Of a stretch of DNA of 34,816 nt, positions 25,626 to 33,530 are shown piece by piece. The notes beneath the pieces are model-generated. The model was not told the DNA's origin, ran no database searches, and saw only the letters and a list, made by a program, of their open reading frames with translations. This DNA comes from a bacterium. GTDB lineage: Bacteria > Zhuqueibacterota > QNDG01 > DTFT01. The DNA lies in NCBI GenBank assembly GCA_016933415.1, contig JAFGAX010000196.1, positions 1 through 34,816 on the forward strand, written 5' to 3'. Each line of letters begins with the position of its first letter. The first letter of the stretch is position 1. The position numbers and the translations under genes are program-made.

Positions 25626-26615
25626 ATGAAAATGTTCTACGACAAGGATGCGGATTTGAACCTCCTGAAAAACCGCACCATGGCCATCATCGGGTACGGC
25701 AGCCAGGGCCACGCCCAGGCGCAGAACCTTCGGGACAGCGGATGCAAGGTCGTCGTGTCCGACCTCAAGGATTCGGACAACTGGAAACTGGCCGTATCGC
25801 ACGGATTTCAGCCCGTATCCGCGGACGAAGCGGCCCGGCAGGCGGATGTCATCCAGATTCTCCTGCCCGACCAGACCCAGAAGGCCGTGTATGAATCCGC
25901 CATCGCCAAACACATGACGGCGGGGAAAGCCCTGGTTTTCTCCCACGGCTTCAACATCCATTTCGGACAGATCAAGCCGCCGAAGGATGTCGACGTCTAT
26001 ATGGTCGCGCCCAAGGGGCCCGGCCACCTGGTCCGGCGTGAATACGAGCGGGGCGCGGGTGTTCCGGCGCTCGTGGCCGTTTTTCAGGACGCCTCCGGCA
26101 ATGCAATGAAAATGGCGGTCGCGCACGCCAGCGGCATCGGCGCGGGCCGCGCGGGCATCCTTGAAACCACGTTCAAAGAGGAGACGGAAACCGACCTGTT
26201 CGGCGAACAGACCGTTCTTTGCGGCGGCGCCACGGAGCTGGTCCGAGCCGGATTCCAGACGCTTGTCGAAGCCGGGTACCAGCCGGAAATCGCGTATTTT
26301 GAATGCCTGCATGAGCTCAAGCTCATCGTCGACCTGTTTTACGAGGGAGGCATCTCCCGCATGTATTACTCCGTCAGCGATACGGCGGAATACGGCGGCA
26401 TGACCCGCGGTCCGCGCGTCGTGGACGCAGGCGCCAAGGCGCGCATGAAGGACATTCTGAAGGAAATCCAGAGCGGCCAGTTCGCGAAGGAATGGATTCA
26501 GGAGAACGAAGCGGGCCGGCCCAGGCTGGAGGCCCTCCGCAAGGAGCACCGTGAACTCCTGATCGAGCAGGTCGGCGCAAAACTGCGCGACATGATGGCC
26601 TGGATCAAGAAATAG
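25626..26615 (+). CDS. ilvC: Ketol-acid reductoisomerase (class I)
   Basis: Isomerises and reduces acetolactate or acetohydroxybutyrate to the dihydroxy acids used by IlvD, with Mg2+ and a nicotinamide cofactor. 329 residues, the class I length. The Rossmann motif '[14 protein letters not shown]' covers about 21-34. The acidic metal-site block is '[15 protein letters not shown]', and '[20 protein letters not shown]' is the knotted C-terminal domain. The cofactor loop after strand beta-2 (residues 45-52, SDLKDSDN before W53) lacks the Arg and Ser of usual NADPH enzymes and carries three Asp; see findings. ATG 25626 has AAAGGAA upstream; ATG 25632 is a minor alternative. The TAG stop overlaps the first base of heptad element B, so the gene is framed by two such elements. 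Confidence 0.95.
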   Translation: MKMFYDKDADLNLLKNRTMAIIGYGSQGHAQAQNLRDSGCKVVVSDLKDSDNWKLAVSHGFQPVSADEAARQADVIQILLPDQTQKAVYESAIAKHMTAGKALVFSHGFNIHFGQIKPPKDVDVYMVAPKGPGHLVRREYERGAGVPALVAVFQDASGNAMKMAVAHASGIGAGRAGILETTFKEETETDLFGEQTVLCGGATELVRAGFQTLVEAGYQPEIAYFECLHELKLIVDLFYEGGISRMYYSVSDTAEYGGMTRGPRVVDAGAKARMKDILKEIQSGQFAKEWIQENEAGRPRLEALRKEHRELLIEQVGAKLRDMMAWIKK

Positions 26616-26767
26616 TTCAAGGTTCAACGTTCATAGTTCAAAGGAAGAACGGTTTCGGGCTCAGAGTTCCGGGTTCCGGGTTGAAAGCGGGCGGAGGGAC
26701 TCCGTTTGATTTCCTCGTCGTATATAGACATGTTTTTTCTTTGAACATTGAACATTGAACTTTGAAC
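26615..26767. repeat. Heptad palindromic element B (between ilvC and leuA)
   Basis: Left arm 26615-26642: GTTCAAG, GTTCAAC, GTTCATA, GTTCAAA. Right arm 26740-26767: TTTGAAC, ATTGAAC, ATTGAAC, TTTGAAC. As an inverted repeat 24 of 28 positions match by my count, enclosing 97 nt. As in element A, a T-rich TTTTTTC precedes the right arm. The spacer also has 7-nt periodicity (GAGTTCC, GGGTTCC, GGGTTGA at 26664-26684). The element starts on the last base of the ilvC stop codon. Confidence 0.85.
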
Positions 26768-26768
26768 T

Positions 26769-26790
26769 CCTGCGGATGCGGATCCGCAGG
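26769..26790 (+). repeat. Small hairpin in the leuA leader
   Basis: CCTGCGGA (26769-26776) pairs perfectly with TCCGCAGG (26783-26790) around a 6-nt loop, directly after element B and about 40 nt before leuA. No T-tract follows, so termination is unlikely. It may influence leuA mRNA stability. Confidence 0.5.
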
Positions 26791-26830
26791 CACGCAAACG
26801 AATGATGCGTTCATCGGCGGGGAGCTTCAG

Positions 26831-28363
26831 ATGAAAAACCGCGTTGTCTTTTTCGACACCACGCTCCGGGACGGGGAGCAGGCGCCCGGGTTCAGCATGA
26901 CCGTCGACCAGAAAATCGCCATGGCCAAACAGCTGGAGCGGTTGGGCGCGGACGTGCTCGAGGCCGGGTTCCCGATCGCGTCCGAAGGCGACTTTGAATC
27001 GGTCCGGAGGATCAGCCAGGAACTCCGGGGATGCGCGATTGCCGGGCTGGCCCGCACCAAGAAGGAGGACATCGACCGCGCCTGGGAGGCCCTGAAGCAC
27101 GCCAAGCGGCCGCGCATCCACACCTTCCTCGCGACGTCGGACATCCATCTGAAGCATAAGCTGAAAAAGTCGCGCGAAGAGGCACTGGAAACGGCCGTCC
27201 AGTGGGTGCGGTACGCCAAGTCACTGACCGAGGACGTGCAGTTTTCGGCCGAGGACGCGACCCGGAGCGACTTCGTTTTCCTGGCCCAAATTGTCGAGGC
27301 GGTCATCGACGCGGGCGCCACGGTCGTGAACATACCGGATACGGTCGGGTACGCGGTTCCGGATGAATTCGGACAGCTCATCCGCACGCTGCGTGAGACG
27401 GTGCCCAATATCACGAAAGCCGTCCTGGCCGTGCACTGCCACAACGACCTGGGCCTCGCGGTGGCCAATTCGATCGCGGCCCTTCAGAACGGCGCGCGGC
27501 AGGTGGAATGCACGGTGAACGGCATCGGCGAACGCGCCGGAAACGCGTCCCTCGAGGAGATCGCCATGATCCTCCACACCCGGCATGAGCGGTTGAAGCT
27601 GACAAGCGGCATTGCCCACGCGGAGATTTACCGGTCGAGCCAGCTCTTGTCGAACCTCACCGGCGTCTACGTCCAGCGGAACAAGGCCATCGTGGGGTCG
27701 AATGCGTTCGCCCACGAGGCAGGCATCCATCAGGACGGCGTGCTGAAGAATCCGCTCACCTACGAGATCATGACGCCCGTATCGGTGGGCATTCCCGAAA
27801 GCGTGCTGGTGCTCGGCAAACATTCCGGCCGGCACGCGCTCTCCAAGCGCTTCTCCGAAATGGGCTGCCGGCTTTCGAGGGAGGAACTGGACCGCGTCTA
27901 CACCGCCTTCACGCGGCTGGCGGATAAAAAGAAGGAAGTGTACGATGCGGATCTCATGATGCTGCTCCAGCAGGAAACCCCGGAGACGTCCGCGGCCTAT
28001 GTCCTGGAGGGGGTTCAGGTCCTGAGCGGCACTCAGCTCATTCCCACGGCGACGGTGCGGCTTCGGCGTTCAGGGGAAACCGAGGAGAATTCATCGACGG
28101 GCGACGGGCCGGTCGATGCGGTCTGCCGGGCCATCGACCGCATCACGGGTTTTCCTGCGCGGATGACCGAGTACACCCTCAACGCCGTCACCAAGGGCAA
28201 GGACGCCATGGGCGAGGTGCTTCTTCAGATCGAGTACCGGAAGCGGATCTATACCGGCCGGGCGGCCAGCACGGATGTGATCGAGGCGAGCGCCCGGGCC
28301 TACCTCCACGCGGTGAACCAGGCCGTATTTCACCATGAACGCAGTGCCACGGAGAAACGCTGA
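26831..28363 (+). CDS. leuA: 2-isopropylmalate synthase
   Basis: Condenses acetyl-CoA with 2-ketoisovalerate, the first committed step of leucine synthesis. 510 residues, the full-length bacterial form. The HMGL-like TIM barrel begins 'FFDTTLRDGEQAPGFSM' (about 7-23), has the metal-binding 'HCHNDLGLAVANS' and 'GIGERAGNASLEE', and is followed by 'HEAGIHQDGVLKN'. The C-terminal LeuA dimer domain (about 390-505; 'LIPTATVRLRR', 'DGPVDAVCRAIDRITG') is the leucine feedback site. ATG 26831 is chosen because GGGGAG (26819-26824) sits 6 nt upstream and the family begins here; the frame is open back to 26762 inside element B. The stop overlaps leuC (TGATG). Citramalate synthase is a possible but less likely alternative. 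Confidence 0.95.
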   Translation: MKNRVVFFDTTLRDGEQAPGFSMTVDQKIAMAKQLERLGADVLEAGFPIASEGDFESVRRISQELRGCAIAGLARTKKEDIDRAWEALKHAKRPRIHTFLATSDIHLKHKLKKSREEALETAVQWVRYAKSLTEDVQFSAEDATRSDFVFLAQIVEAVIDAGATVVNIPDTVGYAVPDEFGQLIRTLRETVPNITKAVLAVHCHNDLGLAVANSIAALQNGARQVECTVNGIGERAGNASLEEIAMILHTRHERLKLTSGIAHAEIYRSSQLLSNLTGVYVQRNKAIVGSNAFAHEAGIHQDGVLKNPLTYEIMTPVSVGIPESVLVLGKHSGRHALSKRFSEMGCRLSREELDRVYTAFTRLADKKKEVYDADLMMLLQQETPETSAAYVLEGVQVLSGTQLIPTATVRLRRSGETEENSSTGDGPVDAVCRAIDRITGFPARMTEYTLNAVTKGKDAMGEVLLQIEYRKRIYTGRAASTDVIEASARAYLHAVNQAVFHHERSATEKR

Positions 28364-29652
28364 TGACCCTGACGGAAAAGATCATCGCCGAACACGCCGG
28401 ACGGCCTTCCGTCCGGCCCGGAGAAAATGTCTGGATCCGGGTTGACGTGCTCATGACGCATGACGTCTGCGGACCCGGGACCATCGGCATCTTCAAGAAC
28501 CAGTTCGGCGCGGACGCAAAGGTCTGGGATCCGTTCAAGGTCGCGTTGATACCGGATCATTACATCTTCACGAAGGACCGTCACGCGATGCGGAACCTCG
28601 AAATTCTGCGGGCCTTCGCGAAAGAACAGCGGCTTCCGTATATGTACGACGCGGATTCACCCTGGTACAAGGGCGTCTGTCACGTCGCCCTGGCGGAGGA
28701 GGGGTTCACCGTGCCGGGGCAGACTCTTTTCGGGACCGATTCCCACACCTGCACGGCCGGCGCCTTCGGCGAGTTCGCGACCGGAATCGGCAACACCGAC
28801 GCCGCCTTCATCATGGGGACCGGACGGATCTGGGTGAAGGTTCCGGAGACGCTCCGTTTCATCCTGGAAGGCACGCTCCCGGATTTCGTGACCGCGAAGG
28901 ATGTCATTCTGCGGATCATCGGCGACATCGGCGCGGACGGCGCCACCTACCGGGCCATGGAATTCGAAGGAGACGGCATTCGGACCATGGACATGGAAGA
29001 GCGCATGACGCTCTGCAACATGGCCATCGAGGCCGGCGGCAAGAACGGCATCATCGCCGCGGACGAGAAGACCGTCGCCTTCGTGAAGGCCCATACGGAC
29101 AAGGCGTTCACCACCCCGGCAAGCGACCCGGACGCGGCGTTCGCGGGAACGGTCAAATACCGCGCACGGGATCTGGAGCCGGTGGTCGCCAAACCCTTTT
29201 CCCCGGCCAACGTGGCGCCGGCCCGGAGCCTGAAGGACGTGAAACTGGACCAGTGCTATATCGGATCCTGCACGGGCGGCAAACTCGAGGACCTGAAAGC
29301 CGCGGCGCGCGTCCTGGCCGGCGGCCGTGTCCGGACGCGAACCGTCGTGGTGCCCGCCACCGTCTCGGTGGCGCATGCGCTTTCCATTGAACAGATCCGG
29401 GGCCGCACGCTGAAGCGGATTTTCGAGGACGCCGGAGCCAAGATCGGGCCGCCCTCCTGCGCGGCCTGCCTCGGCGGGCCGCCCGACACCTTCGGCCGGC
29501 TGAACGGAAGCGAGGTCTGCCTTTCCACGACCAACCGGAACTTCCCGGGCCGGATGGGATCGCCGGATTCCCAGACCTATCTGGCTTCGCCCCTTACCGT
29601 GGCCGCTTCGGCCCTGAAGGGGCGCATCACCGATCCCCGGGACGTGCTGTAA
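28363..29652 (+). CDS. leuC: 3-isopropylmalate dehydratase, large subunit (short LeuC type)
   Basis: With LeuD it isomerises 2- to 3-isopropylmalate through a 4Fe-4S cluster. 429 residues, the shorter type related to archaeal and homoaconitase-like LeuC rather than the ~466-residue enterobacterial form. Cluster cysteines are visible as C303 ('YIGSCTGGK'), C366 and C369 ('PPSCAACLGG'). 'GTDSHTCTAGAFGEFATGIGNTD' is the conserved aconitase block. The ATG shares its A with the leuA stop codon, so translation is coupled. An 82-nt gap separates it from leuD. Members of this short type can also be homoaconitases; the leuA/leuD/leuB context favours leucine synthesis. Confidence 0.93.
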   Translation: MTLTEKIIAEHAGRPSVRPGENVWIRVDVLMTHDVCGPGTIGIFKNQFGADAKVWDPFKVALIPDHYIFTKDRHAMRNLEILRAFAKEQRLPYMYDADSPWYKGVCHVALAEEGFTVPGQTLFGTDSHTCTAGAFGEFATGIGNTDAAFIMGTGRIWVKVPETLRFILEGTLPDFVTAKDVILRIIGDIGADGATYRAMEFEGDGIRTMDMEERMTLCNMAIEAGGKNGIIAADEKTVAFVKAHTDKAFTTPASDPDAAFAGTVKYRARDLEPVVAKPFSPANVAPARSLKDVKLDQCYIGSCTGGKLEDLKAAARVLAGGRVRTRTVVVPATVSVAHALSIEQIRGRTLKRIFEDAGAKIGPPSCAACLGGPPDTFGRLNGSEVCLSTTNRNFPGRMGSPDSQTYLASPLTVAASALKGRITDPRDVL

Positions 29653-29734
29653 CGGAGAGATCGAAGCCTGAACCCCCCGTTCCGGACGCGCCGCCTGAGC
29701 GGATCCGCGACCGGACGCACAACAGAAGGAGCCC

Positions 29735-30301
29735 ATGCCCGTGAGCCTCATCCGAGGGAAAGCATTCGTTCTCGGGAACGATGTCGACACGGACCAGATC
29801 ATTCCCGCCCGGCACCTCGTGTACAATCTGGACGATCCGAAGGAGCGGAAATTCTACGGGCAATTCGCCCTGTCCGGCGTTCCCATTCACCAGTCCGGAC
29901 TGCCGAACGGGAACCTTCCCTTCGTGGAGCCGGGCAACGAGCTGTCGTGCTTCTCGATCGTCGTCGGCGGCCGCAACTTCGGCTGCGGATCCTCGCGCGA
30001 GCACGCGCCCGTCGCCCTGCAAATGGCCGGCGTCCGGGTTGTGATCGCAGAATCGTACGCGCGAATTTTCTACCGGAACGCCGTGGATGGGGGGTATTTC
30101 ATCCCGTACGAATGCCGGGTTTCCCTGCCCCAGGAAATCCGGACGAACGAGGACCTGGAAATCGACACCGACGCGAATCTCCTGCGGGATCTCAGCACGA
30201 AAAAGGAGTTTCCGCTTTCCCCGCTGGGTGACGTGTCCGCCATTGTCGCGGCCGGAGGAATTTTTGAGTACGCCAAAAAACACAACATGCTGGGGCGGTA
30301 A
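29735..30301 (+). CDS. leuD: 3-isopropylmalate dehydratase, small subunit
   Basis: 188 residues, the swivelling-domain partner of LeuC. Conserved features are 'GNDVDTDQIIPARHLVYNLD' near the N-terminus, the substrate-loop 'FGCGSSREHAPVALQMAGV' and 'VIAESYARIFYRNAVDGG'. The length is slightly above the ~165 residues of the archaeal-like short LeuD, owing to an insertion around residues 30-60 ('KERKFYGQFALSGVPIHQSG'). ATG start with AAGGAG 6 nt upstream. leuB follows after 51 nt. Confidence 0.94.
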   Translation: MPVSLIRGKAFVLGNDVDTDQIIPARHLVYNLDDPKERKFYGQFALSGVPIHQSGLPNGNLPFVEPGNELSCFSIVVGGRNFGCGSSREHAPVALQMAGVRVVIAESYARIFYRNAVDGGYFIPYECRVSLPQEIRTNEDLEIDTDANLLRDLSTKKEFPLSPLGDVSAIVAAGGIFEYAKKHNMLGR

Positions 30302-30352
30302 ACGGCGCGACCGCCGGACCCCCTGCGCCCATCCATTGAAAGGAAAATCCGC

Positions 30353-31417
30353 GTGAGCCAGAAGTCCTACAGAATCGCCGTCCTCCCCGGTGACGGAACC
30401 GGACCGGAAGTCGTGGCCGAGGGCATCAAGGTCCTTGATGCCGCCTCCCGCAAATTCGGTTTCAAACTCGATTTCACGCATTTCGATTTCGGCGGCGAGC
30501 GCTACCTGAAAACCGGCGAGGTCCTTCCGGACTCGGCGGCCTCCGACCTGAAAAAGTTCGATGCGATTTTCCTGGGGGCCATCGGCCATCCGGATGTCAA
30601 ACCGGGCATACTCGAGAAGGGGATTCTGCTCAGGCTCCGTTTCGAACTCGACCAGTACATCAATCTGCGTCCGGTCAAGCTGTATCCCGGTGTCGAGACG
30701 CCGCTCCGGGACAAGGGGCCCGCGGACATCGATTACATCGTGGTGCGCGAGAACACGGGCGGTATCTACACGGGAACGGGAGGCGTGACCATGAAGGGCA
30801 CGCCGCATGAAGTGGCCGTCCAGAGCAATGTCTACAATCGTTTCCAGGTCGAGCGGTGCATCCGCTACGCCTTCGAAGTGACGCGTAAGCGGAACCGCAG
30901 GAAGACTCTCGCGCTTTGCGGCAAGACCAATGTGCTGACCTATGTGTTCGATCTGTGGGAGCGTGTGTTCCACGAGGTGGGGCGGAAGGACTATCCGGAC
31001 ATCCAGAGGGAATATTACCATGTCGACGCGACGTGCATGTGGATGGTGAAGAATCCCGAATGGTTCGACGTCATCGTGACCGACAACATGTTCGGCGACA
31101 TCATCACCGATCTCGGCGCCATGACTCAGGGCGGCATGGGCATCGCCGCGGGCGGCAACCTCAATCCCGAAGGCGTCAGCATGTTCGAGCCCATCGGCGG
31201 ATCCGCCCCCAAATACACGGGGAAGAACGTCATCAACCCGCTGGCCGCGATTTGCAGTGGAATGATGATGCTCGATCACCTGGGAGAGACGGCCGCTGCT
31301 GAGGCCATTGAACGGTCCGTGATGGACGTGACGGCACACAAGCTGAAAAGCCTCAGCGCGGGCAAAATGGGCTATTCCACGACCGAAGTGGGCGATCTCG
31401 TGGCGAAAGGCGTGTGA
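30353..31417 (+). CDS. leuB: 3-isopropylmalate dehydrogenase
   Basis: Oxidatively decarboxylates 3-isopropylmalate to 2-ketoisocaproate with NAD+. 354 residues, the usual length. Conserved blocks are '[17 protein letters not shown]' (N-terminal), '[19 protein letters not shown]' (substrate Arg residues), '[12 protein letters not shown]', '[13 protein letters not shown]' (metal-binding Asp) and '[21 protein letters not shown]' near the cofactor site. The start is GTG at 30353, with AAAGGAAA about 9 nt upstream. Tartrate dehydrogenase and homoisocitrate dehydrogenase are relatives, but the leuACD context settles the call. It is the last gene of the branched-chain cluster and faces the - strand GroES paralogue. 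Confidence 0.95.
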   Translation: MSQKSYRIAVLPGDGTGPEVVAEGIKVLDAASRKFGFKLDFTHFDFGGERYLKTGEVLPDSAASDLKKFDAIFLGAIGHPDVKPGILEKGILLRLRFELDQYINLRPVKLYPGVETPLRDKGPADIDYIVVRENTGGIYTGTGGVTMKGTPHEVAVQSNVYNRFQVERCIRYAFEVTRKRNRRKTLALCGKTNVLTYVFDLWERVFHEVGRKDYPDIQREYYHVDATCMWMVKNPEWFDVIVTDNMFGDIITDLGAMTQGGMGIAAGGNLNPEGVSMFEPIGGSAPKYTGKNVINPLAAICSGMMMLDHLGETAAAEAIERSVMDVTAHKLKSLSAGKMGYSTTEVGDLVAKGV

Positions 31418-31420
31418 AAG

Positions 31421-31487
31421 CGCGAAGGGCCTGGCGCACGGCGGGGAGCGGAAGGCGGATATTCAACCCGCCGTGTGCCCTTGCGCG
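31421..31487. terminator. Long imperfect hairpin between convergent leuB and the GroES paralogue
   Basis: GCGCACGGCGGG (31434-31445) pairs with CCCGCCGTGTGC (31467-31478), 12 bp with one G-U, loop of 21 nt. An outer helix, with a bulge, joins CGCGAAGGGC (31421-31430) to GCCCTTGCGCG (31477-31487). There is no T-tract on either strand. The position, just after leuB and between convergent genes, suggests a transcript 3' end, perhaps Rho-dependent or a 3'-protective structure. Confidence 0.4.
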
Positions 31488-31545
31488 TCCGGACGGTTCA
31501 GAATTGGAAGGGTGGAGCGGCCGAATCAGCCGAACGGATGGTCCG

Positions 31546-31917
31546 TCACTCCTCGATGTCCGCGTCGCGCAGCAGGACCAGAATGGCCGCCTGCGGAATG
31601 ACCAGGTAGGTTTTGTCCTCGTACTTGATTTCCACGGCCGCCTTGCGGAGAAAAATGGCGACATCGCCCTCCCGGGCCTGCATGGGCACGTGCTGCGCCG
31701 CGGCCGCCGGATGCTTCCACGGTTCCTCGTCGGCGCCGCCCGGGTCGGGGAGGGCCAATCCCGGCCCCGTGGCGGCCACGATGCCGCTCTGCACCGCATC
31801 CTTGTCGAGCACCGTCTGCGGGAGGTACAAGCCGACGGCTGTCCGGTCCACGCCGTCGTCCGGACGGATCAGCACGCGGTCGCCGATGACAATCAGCCTT
31901 TTTCTTTTTCGATTCAC
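31546..31917 (-). CDS. GroES (Cpn10) paralogue, long form
   Basis: 123 residues against ~97 for canonical GroES. The Cpn10 beta-barrel is recognisable: 'IGDRVLIRPDDGVDRTAVGLYLP' matches the N-terminal strand and mobile loop (a 'GLYL' hydrophobic anchor in place of 'GGIVL'), 'SGIVAATGPG' the following strand, and 'EGDVAIFLRKAAVEIKYEDKTYLVIPQAAIL' the C-terminal part. An extra ~25 residues with 'DPGGADEEPWKHP' occupy the place of the roof loop. The start is GTG (31917), with GGAGGA 6 nt upstream on the - strand; no better start exists. It is alone on the - strand with no groEL beside it. It may be a co-chaperonin for a paralogous chaperonin or a specialised client; the function is not shown by context. 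Confidence 0.82.
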   Translation of the reverse strand: MNRKRKRLIVIGDRVLIRPDDGVDRTAVGLYLPQTVLDKDAVQSGIVAATGPGLALPDPGGADEEPWKHPAAAAQHVPMQAREGDVAIFLRKAAVEIKYEDKTYLVIPQAAILVLLRDADIEE

Positions 31918-31973
31918 GGAATGTCCTCCGGATAGTCCCCGGTCGCATGAGCACGGCAGTTTAGGATCAATTT

Positions 31974-33434
31974 ATGGGAATGCCCTTGAATTGTCAAGGC
32001 CAAACAGTTTTCGTCCGGACCGACCCCGGGGGGGCGGACGCGGCCGCATGGAAATGGCGGTTCTGGATCTATGCGTTCTACCTGGGCTTGTTGACGCTGG
32101 CGCCCTACCAGCCGTCTCTCCGGACCCTTGAACTGCTGCAAAGGTCCAATCCGCTGGATGTCGTACTGGACCTGATTTATCTCAGCCCTCTCGATATCCT
32201 GAACAACATCGTTCTGTTTCTGCCGTTCGGATTTCTACTGCCGATGGCCTATCCCGCCCGGTTCGGGGGCAATTCCGCGAATCATCTCGTCCGCACCGCG
32301 GCTGCGGGTCTGGTCGTCAGCGCCTGCATCGAGATTGCCCAGCTTTTTCTTCCCGGCCGCTCGACCACCATCAACGACCTGGCGATGAACGGGTTCGGCA
32401 CACTGATGGGTTTCCGGCTCGCATCGGTCTGGTGTTCAAGCCACCGTCCCAATCCGGTGCTGAGCGCAGGGAGAAAGAGAAAGACCGCGGGGGTTCTGGC
32501 TGTGCTGTACGGTCTTGTTCTGTCGGGGCTTTGCGCCTGGCCCGCGATGCGGAACGGTTTTCAGACCTGGGAGCCGGAACTTCCGCTGCTCGTCGGAAAC
32601 GAGGCCACGGGTGACAGGCCGTGGAACGGGGAAATCCGGGAGATCGTGCTGAGCGAAGGCGTTCCGGCCGGATGCGGTTGGAAGGCGGGGATTCCGGCCT
32701 GGGAAGGCGCGGCCGGCGGCCATGTTCCGCTTCTCCATTTCCGGTTTCAAGAGGGCAGGGGAGACACCGTTTACTCCCGGATTACCGGAGGCGCCCCGTT
32801 CCGGCTGGCCGCGGCAGGCCTCGAATGGAGCGAGGGCGGGTCCGGAATCCGTGTGAATGGAGAAACGCCCCTTCGAAACATGGATTCAACGGATTTTGTA
32901 TTTGAACCGGTCAGACGCGCCTCAGCAATGGTCCTCACCGTGCGACTCCGGACCGGAAATCCCGAGCAATCCGGACCGGCGCGCATCGTGACGCTGTCCC
33001 GAAACACGCTGGAGAGGAATTTCACGCTTGCCCAGGACGGGCCGGATCTGGTATTCCGCGTCCGCACGGAACAGGCCGGCCCGAACGGTTCCCGCAAAGC
33101 GGCATCCGCTCCGGACGTGTTCAGGGACAACGGCTGGCACCGGGTGGATGCGGTCTTCAAGCGCGGCTATTCCGGTCTCTATGTCGACGGCCGGCCGGCC
33201 GGCCGCTGTCTGCGTGTCCCGGACGATTATCTGCCGGACAGTCTGGGAATGGGGGGGGGCCGTCTGACGGTAGTCCTGTTCTGGCTGGCAGCACTGATGC
33301 CTTTTGGATTTTTGGGTTCCTGGATTTTTCCCTCCCGTTGGCGCTGGCCAGCGGGTATCGCAGCCGCGCTCCTGTTTTTTTTCCTGATTCGGTCCGCCGC
33401 GTGGTGCTTCCTGCACCAACCCTTTGGTTTTTAA
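31974..33434 (+). CDS. VanZ-like membrane protein fused to an extracytoplasmic LamG-like domain
   Basis: 486 residues. The N-terminal VanZ-like region (about 28-158) has four membrane segments, with 'LDILNNIVLFLPFGFLLP', 'SACIEIAQLFLPGRSTTINDLAMNGFGTLMG' and the conserved Asn/Asp/Glu pattern of that family. A further segment ('AVLYGLVLSGLCAWPAM', about 172-190) leads to a ~200-residue concanavalin A/LamG-like domain (about 218-420; 'LLHFRFQEGRGDTVYS', 'DNGWHRVDAVFKRGYSGLYVDG'). Two C-terminal membrane segments end the protein (about 428-450 and 457-480). The LamG part is probably periplasmic. VanZ proteins confer low-level teicoplanin resistance in enterococci, but most homologues have no known role. 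ATG 31974 with AGGA upstream; only 56 nt from the divergent GroES paralogue. Confidence 0.8.
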   Translation: MGMPLNCQGQTVFVRTDPGGADAAAWKWRFWIYAFYLGLLTLAPYQPSLRTLELLQRSNPLDVVLDLIYLSPLDILNNIVLFLPFGFLLPMAYPARFGGNSANHLVRTAAAGLVVSACIEIAQLFLPGRSTTINDLAMNGFGTLMGFRLASVWCSSHRPNPVLSAGRKRKTAGVLAVLYGLVLSGLCAWPAMRNGFQTWEPELPLLVGNEATGDRPWNGEIREIVLSEGVPAGCGWKAGIPAWEGAAGGHVPLLHFRFQEGRGDTVYSRITGGAPFRLAAAGLEWSEGGSGIRVNGETPLRNMDSTDFVFEPVRRASAMVLTVRLRTGNPEQSGPARIVTLSRNTLERNFTLAQDGPDLVFRVRTEQAGPNGSRKAASAPDVFRDNGWHRVDAVFKRGYSGLYVDGRPAGRCLRVPDDYLPDSLGMGGGRLTVVLFWLAALMPFGFLGSWIFPSRWRWPAGIAAALLFFFLIRSAAWCFLHQPFGF

Positions 33435-33530
33435 TCAAATGCATCAGAAAAATCTTTTCTTTTCAATTCCGTATTCGTATATTATTCGCAATCACATCGG
33501 CCTTTTCAATCGCACGGGGCGAAACCAGGC

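Noticed and set aside
25444-26767. CRISPR array or insertion sequence at the heptad elements
   Set aside because: Units are 7 bp without spacers of uniform length, and there is no transposase or terminal duplication. They are better described as palindromic heptad repeats.
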